A stretch of 64,000 nucleotides of DNA, from contig CAXYCJ010000002.1 of the NCBI GenBank assembly GCA_964275585.1, positions 1 through 64,000 of the forward strand, in the 5' to 3' direction. A model generated the notes under the pieces. It had not been told where the DNA came from, did no database searches, and was given only the letters and a program-made list of their open reading frames with translations. This DNA is from D2472 sp964275585 (GTDB lineage: Bacteria > Pseudomonadota > Gammaproteobacteria > Magnimaribacterales > D2472). The position numbers were made by a program, and so were the translations under genes. Positions 44,515 through 52,597 of this stretch are shown here, in pieces. Position 1 is the first letter of the stretch, and each line of letters begins with the position of its first letter.

Positions 44515-45726
44515 ATGGAAATCCTAGTTTTAAAATTTGGTGGCACTTCCGTTGGCTCAACCAACAGGATTTCTGCTGTTGCTGATATAGTAAAAAACAC
44601 ATTAAATGAAGCTTTTCCTGTCGTTGTGGTCTCTGCTATGAGCGGTGAAACAGATCGATTGATAAACTTAGCTCATTCATTCGGGTCAGATCCTAATATA
44701 CGAGAATTTGATGCCTTGATTTCTACAGGAGAAAAAGTTAGCGCTTCATTGCTTTCAATTGCTCTAAATCAATTAGGCTTGAAAGCAAAATCACTTTCAG
44801 CTGCTCAGGTCGGAATGAAAACAACTGCTCAATTTTCTCGTGCAAAAATATTAGACTTAAATAACGATATTATTTTTACAACCATTAAAGATGGCTACAT
44901 TCCTATTATCACTGGATTTCAAGGTATTACCGATGGAGGGGACACCACAACGCTTGGAAGAGGGGGGTCTGATACCACTGCGGTAGCTATAGCAGCTTCA
45001 ATTAAAGCAAAACGTTGTGATATTTATACTGATGTTGATGGTATTTACACAACAGACCCAAGAATTGTTCCAGAAGCTAAAAAACTAGACTCTATAACCA
45101 TGGAAGAAATGTTGGAGTTAGCTGGGCAGGGTGCTAAAGTTATTCAAATTCGAGCGGTTGAGTTTGCAAACAAATATCAAGTTCCAGTAAGGATTTTATC
45201 AAGCTTTGAGCCTGGCTCAGGTACTTTAATTTTACAGGAGGAAGAAGGCATGGAAGACGCCATTATTACAGGAATAGCCTCTCAATCAGATCTAACAAAA
45301 TTTACTCTTCACGGAGTAGTGGATACGCCTGGAATTGCTTCTGGCATACTAAGTCCAGTCAGTGATGAAGGTATTGAAGTGGATGTCATTGTTCAGAATG
45401 TTAGCGTAACAGGTAAGACAGATTTTACGTTTACGGTTGCCACTAATGATCGATCTCAAGTTGAGAAAGTATTAAAAGATAAAATGACGGGCATCTCTTA
45501 TGATGAATTAATTATTGATGAAGGTATTGGAAAAGTTTCATTAGTTGGGGTGGGCATGCGTTCTCATGCAGGAATTGCCAGTACTGCATTCAATGCGTTG
45601 GCTGATGCTGGAATCAATATCCAAATGATCAGCACTTCAGAAATTAAAATAACTATCGTTATAGATGTAAATCAGTTAGAAGACGCAGTTAAAACACTTC
45701 ATAAAGCTTTTAATTTAGATAAATAA
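44515..45726 (+). CDS. lysC: aspartate kinase
   Basis: Phosphorylates aspartate, the entry to lysine, methionine and threonine synthesis. 403 aa, monofunctional (no homoserine dehydrogenase). Kinase motifs are KFGGTSVGS, FDALISTGEKVSA, TTTLGRGGSDTTAVA and DVDGIYTTDPR. Two C-terminal ACT domains (from about residue 262) should bind lysine and/or threonine for feedback control. Asd, the next enzyme, is encoded at 15 kb. Its stop shares a base with the ATG of the dihydroorotase gene; in Pseudomonas the gene after lysC is csrA/rsmA. Confidence 0.96.
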   Translation: MEILVLKFGGTSVGSTNRISAVADIVKNTLNEAFPVVVVSAMSGETDRLINLAHSFGSDPNIREFDALISTGEKVSASLLSIALNQLGLKAKSLSAAQVGMKTTAQFSRAKILDLNNDIIFTTIKDGYIPIITGFQGITDGGDTTTLGRGGSDTTAVAIAASIKAKRCDIYTDVDGIYTTDPRIVPEAKKLDSITMEEMLELAGQGAKVIQIRAVEFANKYQVPVRILSSFEPGSGTLILQEEEGMEDAIITGIASQSDLTKFTLHGVVDTPGIASGILSPVSDEGIEVDVIVQNVSVTGKTDFTFTVATNDRSQVEKVLKDKMTGISYDELIIDEGIGKVSLVGVGMRSHAGIASTAFNALADAGINIQMISTSEIKITIVIDVNQLEDAVKTLHKAFNLDK

Positions 45727-47060
45727 TGTTTGACCTAATTTTAAAAAATGGAGCCCTGGTTAATGAAGGGAGAATTGTTGAGTCTGACATTGCTATCAAG
45801 GGCCAAAGAATTGAAAAAATTTCATCTTCTATAGATGAGGAAGCAACAAATGTTATTGATCTAGAAGGTAAGCATGTTCTCCCAGGTTTAATAGATGATC
45901 AAGTCCATTTTAGAGAGCCAGGTCTAACACATAAAGGTAATATTCAATCTGAAAGCAGGGCAGGATTAGCAGGCGGGGTGACCAGCTACTTTGAAATGCC
46001 TAACGTTAATCCCACAACAACCAATCGCGAGAATCTTCAAGCAAAGTTTGATCTTGCTGCCACTAAATCTCATGCCAATTATTCTTTTTATCTTGGTGCT
46101 AGTAATTCAAATATAGAGGAAATCAAGCAATTAGATCACACTCTTGCATGCGGCTTAAAAGTTTTTATGGGGGCATCTACAGGCGACATGCTGGTCGACA
46201 ATCAGGACACTCTCGATGCAATTTTTAGAGAAGCTCCAGTAAATATTGTTACACATTGTGAAGATACACCAACCATTATCAAGAACGAAAAAGCCATCAT
46301 TGAAGAATTTGGAACAGACATTGATGCTTCATTCCATCCCAAGATCAGGAATGCTGAGTCTTGCCTGAAATCTTCTCAATTAGCTTATGATCTTGCTACT
46401 AAGCATGGCTCTAATCTTCATATCCTTCATTTAACAACCGCAGATGAAATGAAATTGTTAACCGAAGGAGATATCACTGGTAAGAAAATAACAGGTGAAG
46501 TTTGTGTTCATCATTTATTTTTTAGTGAAGGAGCATATAAGACTCATGGCAATCAAATTAAATGTAATCCTAGTGTTAAAACAGAACAAGATAGATTGGC
46601 TCTGATCGATGCTGTTCAAAGAAATAAAATCGATATTATTGCAACAGATCATGCACCACACACTTGGGAAGAAAAACAAGAACCCTATCTTAAAGCTCCG
46701 AGTGGCTTGCCATTAAATCAACATTCTCTTTTAGTTTTACTAGATTTTTATGCCAAAGGAATTTTTTCCCTTGAGCAGATTGTTCAAAAAACTAGTCATA
46801 ACATAGCAGAACGCTTTCAAATCAAAGACAGAGGCTACCTTCGTGAGGGCAGCTTTGCTGATTTAGCTGTTATAGATTTAAGCGCCAAAACCCTGGTAAC
46901 TCAAGAAAACATTCTTTACCACTGTGGCTGGTCTCCATTTTTAGACTACACTTTTCCAGGTGCTGTAAAACACACCATCATCAACGGAGAAGTTGTTTAT
47001 CAAGATGGGATCCTTTCAGAGAACCTGCCCATTGGTCAAAGAATTGAATTTAACAGATAG
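45726..47060 (+). CDS. pyrC: dihydroorotase (amidohydrolase, Bacteroidetes-like type)
   Basis: Cyclises carbamoyl aspartate to dihydroorotate in pyrimidine synthesis. 444 aa class I-like amidohydrolase, longer than the 348-aa E. coli PyrC. Key segments: GLIDDQVHFREPGLTHKGNI, the carbamylated lysine candidate Lys145 in GLKVFMGAS, VTHCED, LHILHLTTA and TDHAPHTWEEK. In the usual HxH metal motif the first His is Gln59 (QVH). I recall the DDQVHFREPG form from Flavobacteria-like dihydroorotases, so this may be a transferred or distinct subfamily. A closely related hydantoinase role cannot be excluded. Confidence 0.85.
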   Translation: MFDLILKNGALVNEGRIVESDIAIKGQRIEKISSSIDEEATNVIDLEGKHVLPGLIDDQVHFREPGLTHKGNIQSESRAGLAGGVTSYFEMPNVNPTTTNRENLQAKFDLAATKSHANYSFYLGASNSNIEEIKQLDHTLACGLKVFMGASTGDMLVDNQDTLDAIFREAPVNIVTHCEDTPTIIKNEKAIIEEFGTDIDASFHPKIRNAESCLKSSQLAYDLATKHGSNLHILHLTTADEMKLLTEGDITGKKITGEVCVHHLFFSEGAYKTHGNQIKCNPSVKTEQDRLALIDAVQRNKIDIIATDHAPHTWEEKQEPYLKAPSGLPLNQHSLLVLLDFYAKGIFSLEQIVQKTSHNIAERFQIKDRGYLREGSFADLAVIDLSAKTLVTQENILYHCGWSPFLDYTFPGAVKHTIINGEVVYQDGILSENLPIGQRIEFNR

Positions 47061-47084
47061 TGTTATTTTCTGATTTTAAAGCGT

Positions 47085-47090
47085 TATAAT
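47085..47090 (+). promoter_or_regulatory. -10 box for tRNA-Ser
   Basis: Perfect TATAAT ending 14 nt before the mature tRNA-Ser 5' end and followed by a short leader. The region 16-17 bp upstream (TTATTT-like) is a poor -35. Confidence 0.5.
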
Positions 47091-47104
47091 TCTTGTCCCA
47101 AATC

Positions 47105-47194
47105 GGAGAGTTGGCTGAGTGGTCGAAAGCGCCTCCCTGCTAAGGAGGTATATGGGTAACTGTATCGAGGGTTCGAATCCCTCACTCTCCGCCA
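47105..47194 (+). tRNA. tRNA-Ser (anticodon GCU)
   Basis: 90-nt class II tRNA with encoded CCA. Acceptor GGAGAGT/ACTCTCC with G discriminator, D-arm TGGCTGAGTGGTCGAAAGCG, anticodon stem CCTCC/GGAGG around a loop containing GCU, a long variable arm, and T-arm GAGGGTTCGAATCCCTC. It reads AGC/AGU serine codons. Its 3' end faces the channel gene cluster. Confidence 0.97.
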
Positions 47195-47268
47195 GTTACA
47201 TCATTCTTTTTCTAATAACCTCATCAATGAGCGCCTCATCATCTTCAGGTATTTTATTAAAGACATAA

Positions 47269-49131
47269 TTAATCTAGTGAAAAGACAATTAGCTGATCAT
47301 TATTGTTGAGCCTGATTTTGTCTGATTTATTTGGATTGATATATATTCCAAAGTTACATGATTTATTATTAGCTTCTTTATTGATTCTGTATCCAATAGC
47401 GGTCTCAGCATTATTTAACGCAGATGCAGTAATTTCTCCGAATGTGACATCATTAGTCGTATTAACATATTGAGATATTTGTCGAAAATAGATTTCTGAA
47501 CCGTCCGGTTGCATTAATTCATTAAAGAAACCATCTAAGTCAGGGTTTTCAGACAGCTGTACAAGCATTAAATTAATTATCCTTTCACTCATTACAAAGT
47601 CATCAGATTTTTCAACTGAGATTAGCTCTGAGTTTTTTGAATTTAAGACTTCACTGAGAATTGTGAAATCTGAATTATTTTCTTTTCGAATGTCTCTCAG
47701 GTTAAGTAGTGAAAATAGTGTTGCAGCATCAGCTGATTCATGATTATCGTAAACGCTACTACTTAACAGTAAAACATTGGTGGTATTAGCGATGTCTATT
47801 GATTCCAAAAAATCTCTATTTCTAATGTCACCACTATAATGTTTAATTGATATATCTTTAACCAGATTTAATTCTTCAAGGTATTTCTTCATTTCTGATG
47901 AACGACTTGCAATGGTAATCTTAGACTTAACAGGCAAATAACCAATTAAATCATTTAAAATCACTGGCGAAGCATTATTCCAGCCTAGAATATGAAGATG
48001 CTTTGGTATCCCACTTATTTTATTTATTTTGCTGTGAGTTTTCTTAATGGAAAAGTCATTACTTTGATAATCAGTTAATTTTATTTCATCATCATCAAGT
48101 GCAATCATGACTAATTGATCCAATTCCTCTATCAATGCATCTGGTGAAGGATTAATTAGTATTTTATTGTTTTTTCGAATGCCTACGACGCAACAGGCGT
48201 CATATGATAAAACTGCATCTTTGTATGTTTGACCAATGAGAGAACCCTCAGTATGAAAATAAACTTCTGAACCAGCGAAATCAAGCAGATCTAGAAGAAC
48301 TTCAGCAACACCAGGTTGTAAACAAGCCTGAGCATCAATTCTTCCCAAAAAGTTATAAACAGGAAGAAATTTTACAACCCCTTGTCCAGCAATTTCAGCA
48401 ACAGATAAATTTGCTGAATCATTAATTTTGCAAGCTATTGGTATTTCTCTCTGTTGTACTTTTTTATCTTTAAAGATTGCTAGAATTGTTTTTACAACTT
48501 CAATATCATCATCTATGTTTATGATTATTGATTTTGCATTTCCTATATTTAAACGTGATAGATCCTCTGGTGATGATGTCGATCCGGACCTGAATATAAT
48601 CTTCGTTTTATTATCAGGAAGAATTTTGTCGACAATATCTTCTTGCATCTCGATATTATTCTTGCTTCCAAGTATGACAATGCAGCTGGAATGTTGGTTT
48701 CTATTTGCCTCAATAAGTTCATTGATAATGATATAGAGTGATTCTGACCAGCCAAGAATAATGGTAGGATTCGATTCAATGACTTTTGATTTACCTTGTC
48801 TAAGCTCAAGAATTTTTGAGTTAATTTCACTGGCAATTGATCCAATGATTATAGATGAGAAGAAGATTGATATTAAGATCAGTAAAAATGTAATTATTCG
48901 GTATACCCAGGACCCATCAGTCGCGCTCCTTCCAAAACCAGTATTAAAATAGATCCATAATTGGTCAGAGAAACCTTGGTCTGGATTACTGCCTAGAAAC
49001 CATATTAAAACAGTTAGTAAAAAAATTATAAAGATAACAAGAATAGAAAAAGCTACGATTATAGAAAAACTTCCTTTCGTCATGATGTTATCAACCCGAT
49101 ACATTAGTTTTTCTTTAAAGGAGTTGTTCAT
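47269..49131 (-). CDS. CASTOR/POLLUX/SYM8-family ion channel
   Basis: 620-aa inner-membrane channel homologous to the plant symbiosis channels CASTOR and POLLUX. Two transmembrane helices (about 21-47 and 77-102) flank a re-entrant pore loop (DQLWIYFNTGFGRSATDGSW, 56-75). The cytoplasmic part contains paired RCK-like nucleotide-binding folds: ILGWSESLYII (125-135), FRSGSTSSPEDLSRLNIGNAKSI (180-202, the CASTOR CRSGSP-type hallmark), FAGSEVYFHTEG, and a second unit starting LHILGWNNASPVIL. Bacterial members are known but uncharacterised as far as I recall. It lies 94 nt downstream of, and on the same strand as, the PBP-pLGIC gene, so they may be co-expressed. Ion selectivity is not evident. Confidence 0.85.
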   Translation of the reverse strand: MNNSFKEKLMYRVDNIMTKGSFSIIVAFSILVIFIIFLLTVLIWFLGSNPDQGFSDQLWIYFNTGFGRSATDGSWVYRIITFLLILISIFFSSIIIGSIASEINSKILELRQGKSKVIESNPTIILGWSESLYIIINELIEANRNQHSSCIVILGSKNNIEMQEDIVDKILPDNKTKIIFRSGSTSSPEDLSRLNIGNAKSIIINIDDDIEVVKTILAIFKDKKVQQREIPIACKINDSANLSVAEIAGQGVVKFLPVYNFLGRIDAQACLQPGVAEVLLDLLDFAGSEVYFHTEGSLIGQTYKDAVLSYDACCVVGIRKNNKILINPSPDALIEELDQLVMIALDDDEIKLTDYQSNDFSIKKTHSKINKISGIPKHLHILGWNNASPVILNDLIGYLPVKSKITIASRSSEMKKYLEELNLVKDISIKHYSGDIRNRDFLESIDIANTTNVLLLSSSVYDNHESADAATLFSLLNLRDIRKENNSDFTILSEVLNSKNSELISVEKSDDFVMSERIINLMLVQLSENPDLDGFFNELMQPDGSEIYFRQISQYVNTTNDVTFGEITASALNNAETAIGYRINKEANNKSCNFGIYINPNKSDKIRLNNNDQLIVFSLD

Positions 49132-49225
49132 AACTTATATCAAATAGTTTTTTATCAGTTCAATTTTTTCCATTTATATCTCTTTTTCTTTCTACCAATT
49201 TATTTAAAATAGATAATCTTGCAAA

Positions 49226-51289
49226 TTAGGATTTCAACAAGTTCGGTTGAAATTTCTTTGTTTTTACCCTTCTAAATAGATAGACCAAGAACCCAATTAA
49301 ACTCAGAGGGACTAAGTACCTTAGAGGTATTATTAGAAAATTGTAAACTTCAGGTAGAAACTTAGCAAAAATAACAAGTACCATAGAGCCACCCGTAATG
49401 AAATAAAAAAATGCAAAAATATGATCAATCGTTGTCATGACTAATGGTTGTGGTCTTTCAGTAGAAAAGTACAGAGCTATACCAGAAAGAAATGCAGTGG
49501 TTAGGTATGCCATTGCATCCGCTAGTTCATCTATCGGTAAAAAGAGAGTGTAATAAACTAGGAGAGTTAAAAAGAATAGAGGAATGCCAATTTTTAATAC
49601 GGTCATTGAGCTTGATCGTTTAATCAGCCACCCAACTCTCACTTCCTCCTCCACCTGTGCAATTCTTTCGAGCGTTGAAGATTTACTAAGATAATTTTTA
49701 GATCTGAGTATTCCTGACTGCACATTCATGATTTCCCATCCATTAAGGTCAAAATCAGTGTCAATTAATTCCTCAGGAAGAGGCTGCAGCATTCCGTGCT
49801 TAGTAGTCATTGCTAGGTAAAGATATTGAGAATCAAATGGATAATTCGACGCAATAGCATGGAAAGTAAAGTTTCCACTTAAGTGGTATCTCGTTGAAAT
49901 GAAATCAGTTGCTGGGTCTCTGTTAGCGCTAACTTTATTAACGACATAATTAGAATCTATGGTGCTGAGATTATTAAATCTCAAGGTCTTTATGGGATCT
50001 TCATCTTTAGAAATCACATCCAAGTACATGTCACAAGAAAAACTTTCTTCCTCAATAGATATATTATTTATTCGCAGTATATCTAAATAAACATAGGTCA
50101 CTTGAATAGTTTTGTATTCATCATCTTCTAGTGCTAATTGCTCGTTATGATATATATACACAGGCATAGAGGGATTTACTTTGGATGGTAAAGCCTGAAC
50201 CATTAGGTGTTTTCGTAATGTATTTTTTTGATCTTTAAAGGCATAGTTAATACTCGTCCCAACAAAAATCTCTTTGTTTCCATCAATCTTATTTAATCCG
50301 TATTTTATCTTCTTAATAAAATCAACTTCCATACCTTCGGAAAGTGATATGTGATGCTTCTCCGTTACATGCTTAATCAAATAAGGTATTTCAAATTGAT
50401 AGAAATTATCATTAATTAGATGTTTTTCAGAAATATCAAAGGCCTGATCTGAATCCTCAAGAAACTGCTCCATTTTTAAATAAATATCAAAGTTAGGGTT
50501 AACTTGAAATATTGGTGCAAATGGCATATCGCTGAAATTAAAACTAGAGGTATTGGCAGTATTGGTAAATAAGATTTTGAGAGGAAAATTATGCTTTTTA
50601 CATACATTAAAAACATTGGTCTTGAGTTTTGTATTCATAGCTCCAATGCTGAGCATATCCTTGTTTGTTGAATCTTTTAACGCTTCCAACATTTTAGCTT
50701 CAAGTTCTTCAAAAATTAAATCTTTTTCCTTGTCTATAAAATTGAGGAAAATATTTTTTTCTAATAGCTCTTCTTCTCTTAGTCTTACGGGACTCTTAAT
50801 TCCAATATTAGCAAAATGAAACAACCTGTTAGCGTTAAAAAATTTCTTATTTCTTAAAAATGTGTCACCTGGTAACGAATTTGTTTTTTCAGGCGATGTA
50901 CCTAGATCAATATTATTTTTTAGAAGCTCAATATTTTCAGAATCTGAAATAGCGACGTTTTGGAAAAGCAATCTCTTGGCTGACTCAATTGTTTTGATGT
51001 ATTCAACCTTCTTCTCACGAATACCACTAAAAACTGAAGGCCCTTTAGCAAATAGAATAGATGGAGAATTTTTAATTTTGTCTTCATAACTTTTCTTTGC
51101 CTCATCAGAATCCACAGGCACATCCAAGAAATCGATGAAGATATTTTTACCAGCTATGCCCCCATTTCTATTGATATCCTTTTCAATAGCTTGAATGGCA
51201 TATTTATAGAAATTTTTTAATTTGCGTCGAGTTCCTTTGGATGCAATATCATCCAATCTACTCCAGGCTAAAAAACCAATTTTGTCCAT
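49226..51289 (-). CDS. periplasmic-binding-protein domain fused to a pentameric ligand-gated ion channel
   Basis: 687 aa. Residues 1 to about 365 resemble a type I periplasmic binding protein (branched-chain amino acid receptor style): KIGFLAWS start, then AIEKDINRNGGIAGKNI at 34-50. Residues about 390-555 form a beta-rich pLGIC extracellular domain with the Pro-loop motif YPFDSQ at 483-488. Four helices follow: M1 about 562-585 with conserved Pro570, M2 590-608, M3 618-642 beginning TTIDHIF as in pLGICs, and M4 650-673. Acidic residues before M2 (Asp587, Glu588, Asp591) hint at cation selectivity. No signal peptide is visible although both N-terminal domains should be outside; a stop codon directly precedes the ATG. 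Flanked by the CASTOR/POLLUX gene and two small genes. Confidence 0.82.
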   Translation of the reverse strand: MDKIGFLAWSRLDDIASKGTRRKLKNFYKYAIQAIEKDINRNGGIAGKNIFIDFLDVPVDSDEAKKSYEDKIKNSPSILFAKGPSVFSGIREKKVEYIKTIESAKRLLFQNVAISDSENIELLKNNIDLGTSPEKTNSLPGDTFLRNKKFFNANRLFHFANIGIKSPVRLREEELLEKNIFLNFIDKEKDLIFEELEAKMLEALKDSTNKDMLSIGAMNTKLKTNVFNVCKKHNFPLKILFTNTANTSSFNFSDMPFAPIFQVNPNFDIYLKMEQFLEDSDQAFDISEKHLINDNFYQFEIPYLIKHVTEKHHISLSEGMEVDFIKKIKYGLNKIDGNKEIFVGTSINYAFKDQKNTLRKHLMVQALPSKVNPSMPVYIYHNEQLALEDDEYKTIQVTYVYLDILRINNISIEEESFSCDMYLDVISKDEDPIKTLRFNNLSTIDSNYVVNKVSANRDPATDFISTRYHLSGNFTFHAIASNYPFDSQYLYLAMTTKHGMLQPLPEELIDTDFDLNGWEIMNVQSGILRSKNYLSKSSTLERIAQVEEEVRVGWLIKRSSSMTVLKIGIPLFFLTLLVYYTLFLPIDELADAMAYLTTAFLSGIALYFSTERPQPLVMTTIDHIFAFFYFITGGSMVLVIFAKFLPEVYNFLIIPLRYLVPLSLIGFLVYLFRRVKTKKFQPNLLKS

Positions 51290-51352
51290 TTATTTTTAAA
51301 AGTAGTGAGTGGCTGCTTTGTGTGGTTATAAAAAGCAGAATGAATTAAAACT

Positions 51353-51604
51353 TTATGGCCAATGAATGCCCCATCTATCCGCACCTATGGTGTAACCACT
51401 GGTTCGTTTATTTATTTTAAAATAATTGGTCACATTCATATTGCTAGTTTTTGAGTATTTAATTTTCCAAGTACTCCCTAGCCCCACTTGCTCCATGCCT
51501 TTAATTACGTAACCAGGCGGGGGTATGACAGTTGGCTTGTTGTATACATTTTGATAGGTTTTTAGCCCAGCTGCACCAAGCAATAAGTCTTTAAACATGC
51601 CCAT
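51353..51604 (-). CDS. 83-aa orphan protein in the channel cluster
   Basis: Not recognised. The start (MGMFKDLLLGAAGLKTYQNVY) is a short amphipathic or weakly hydrophobic helix, followed by PPPGYVIKG and a basic, Trp/Tyr-containing beta-like region ending in GADRWGIHWP. No cysteine, no clear transmembrane helix. AAGG precedes the ATG. It lies 15 nt after the repeat protein gene and 63 nt before the channel-receptor gene on the same strand, which supports a real gene in the same transcription unit. Confidence 0.6.
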   Translation of the reverse strand: MGMFKDLLLGAAGLKTYQNVYNKPTVIPPPGYVIKGMEQVGLGSTWKIKYSKTSNMNVTNYFKINKRTSGYTIGADRWGIHWP

Positions 51605-51619
51605 TTTTTACCTTACATA

Positions 51620-51916
51620 TTATCGAATAAATGTTTGCCAAATAGCTGCAATATATACATCAGCAAGGCTTTCTGATCCACGGATCATTCTTTTTATGTC
51701 TTTAACTTTTGCCTTTCTACTGCTTCCAGTGCCGTCTCTGATATCACCATTTCTTACATTGCAGAGAGTAGAGCTTCCCGTGCCTTTCCTAACCTTATCG
51801 TCTCTCACATTGCATAAAGTACTACTTCCAGTTCCAGACCTTAAGTTATCACCCCTAATATTGGCAATAGTTTTACTTCCATCCTTCAGTTGCTCTCTTT
51901 TATATTCTAGTTTCAT
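51620..51916 (-). CDS. 98-aa protein with 17-residue beta repeats
   Basis: Small soluble protein. Three exact-length 17-residue repeats occupy residues 15-65, with the pattern hydrophobic-x-N-(I/V)-R-x-D/G-x-(L/V/I)-R-x-G-T-G-S: KTIANIRGDNLRSGTGS, STLCNVRDDKVRKGTGS and STLCNVRNGDIRDGTGS. A fourth degenerate unit (SRKAKVKDIKRMIRGSE) follows, then a helix ADVYIAAIWQTFI. The pattern suggests a small beta-propeller-like or beta-flower fold; I have seen similar IRGDxIRxGxGS repeats in hypothetical proteins but cannot name a family with certainty. Two cysteines, no signal peptide. TAGG precedes the ATG. First gene of the four-gene channel cluster. Confidence 0.65.
   Translation of the reverse strand: MKLEYKREQLKDGSKTIANIRGDNLRSGTGSSTLCNVRDDKVRKGTGSSTLCNVRNGDIRDGTGSSRKAKVKDIKRMIRGSESLADVYIAAIWQTFIR
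51722..51874 (-). repeat. three tandem 51-bp units encoding 17-residue repeats
   Basis: Coding repeat inside the 98-aa gene. Each unit ends in a Gly-Thr-Gly-Ser block; the DNA units have diverged at many third positions, so selection acts on the protein rather than this being a recent slippage expansion. Confidence 0.8.
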
Positions 51917-51985
51917 AATATTTACCTACGTTATAATTAACCTACTTATAGATTACCTTTGTTTATAATGCTTTTGCAAGTCACA

Positions 51986-52519
51986 TTAAATAGTTTTCTC
52001 CATGCGAATCATCGGAACTGTTTTACCAGTTTCTGTTTCATAAAATATATCCTCTATGGGTTTGTAGCCCTGAGTTTCATATAAAAGTTTTCCAGATTGT
52101 GTAGCCATCAACTCGCATTTTTTAAAGCCTAATTTTTTAGCTGCATTTTCACCTAAATGCATTACCAGCGATCCTATGCCTTGTCTTGCCCAATCTGGGT
52201 GGGTGTACATGGCACGTATCCGGGCAGAATCTTTCAAGGGATCTAAAAAATTATCATCTCGGTTAGGGGTGTGATTGCCACCAAACAGAGTTTCTCTGTT
52301 GCTCCAGCCGCCACAACCAACAAATATTTCTTCACAGAAAATCATAAAGTAAGTTCCATCTTTAATGAGCTGATCGTCTAATCCCATGCTATCAAAAGAG
52401 GCCTCTAGTTGATCTGCGGTAAGCAAGGGCCCCAAGAGTTGATTTATAGATAGCTGCATTAATTTTTTAATGGCTGGCATATCTTCAACGGCTGCTATTT
52501 TATGAGTAAAGTCTTTCAT
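51986..52519 (-). CDS. GNAT family N-acetyltransferase
   Basis: 177 aa. The acetyl-CoA-binding motif A is ARIRAMYTHPDWARQGIGSLVMHLGE (R/Q-x-x-G-x-G/A core RQGIGS). Motif B includes YETQGYKP near the C-terminus, and ENAAKKLGFKKCELMAT is typical. Soluble. The acceptor substrate cannot be predicted. It lies 69 nt upstream of the repeat-protein gene on the same strand and is divergent from the helicase gene. Whether it belongs to the channel cluster is unknown. Confidence 0.87.
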   Translation of the reverse strand: MKDFTHKIAAVEDMPAIKKLMQLSINQLLGPLLTADQLEASFDSMGLDDQLIKDGTYFMIFCEEIFVGCGGWSNRETLFGGNHTPNRDDNFLDPLKDSARIRAMYTHPDWARQGIGSLVMHLGENAAKKLGFKKCELMATQSGKLLYETQGYKPIEDIFYETETGKTVPMIRMEKTI

Positions 52520-52597
52520 ATTATCTTTATTTTATTTCCCACGATTTATATAGTAACTGGTAAAATTTCAACATACAGTCCTTACAATTTTTTATCC

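Noticed and set aside
51597..51968. 123-codon plus-strand frame opposite the repeat protein, rich in Leu/Val/Pro and membrane-like
   Set aside because: It is the antisense of the Gly-Thr-Gly-Ser repeat gene; its hydrophobic repeats mirror that gene's codons, and it has no ribosome-binding site.
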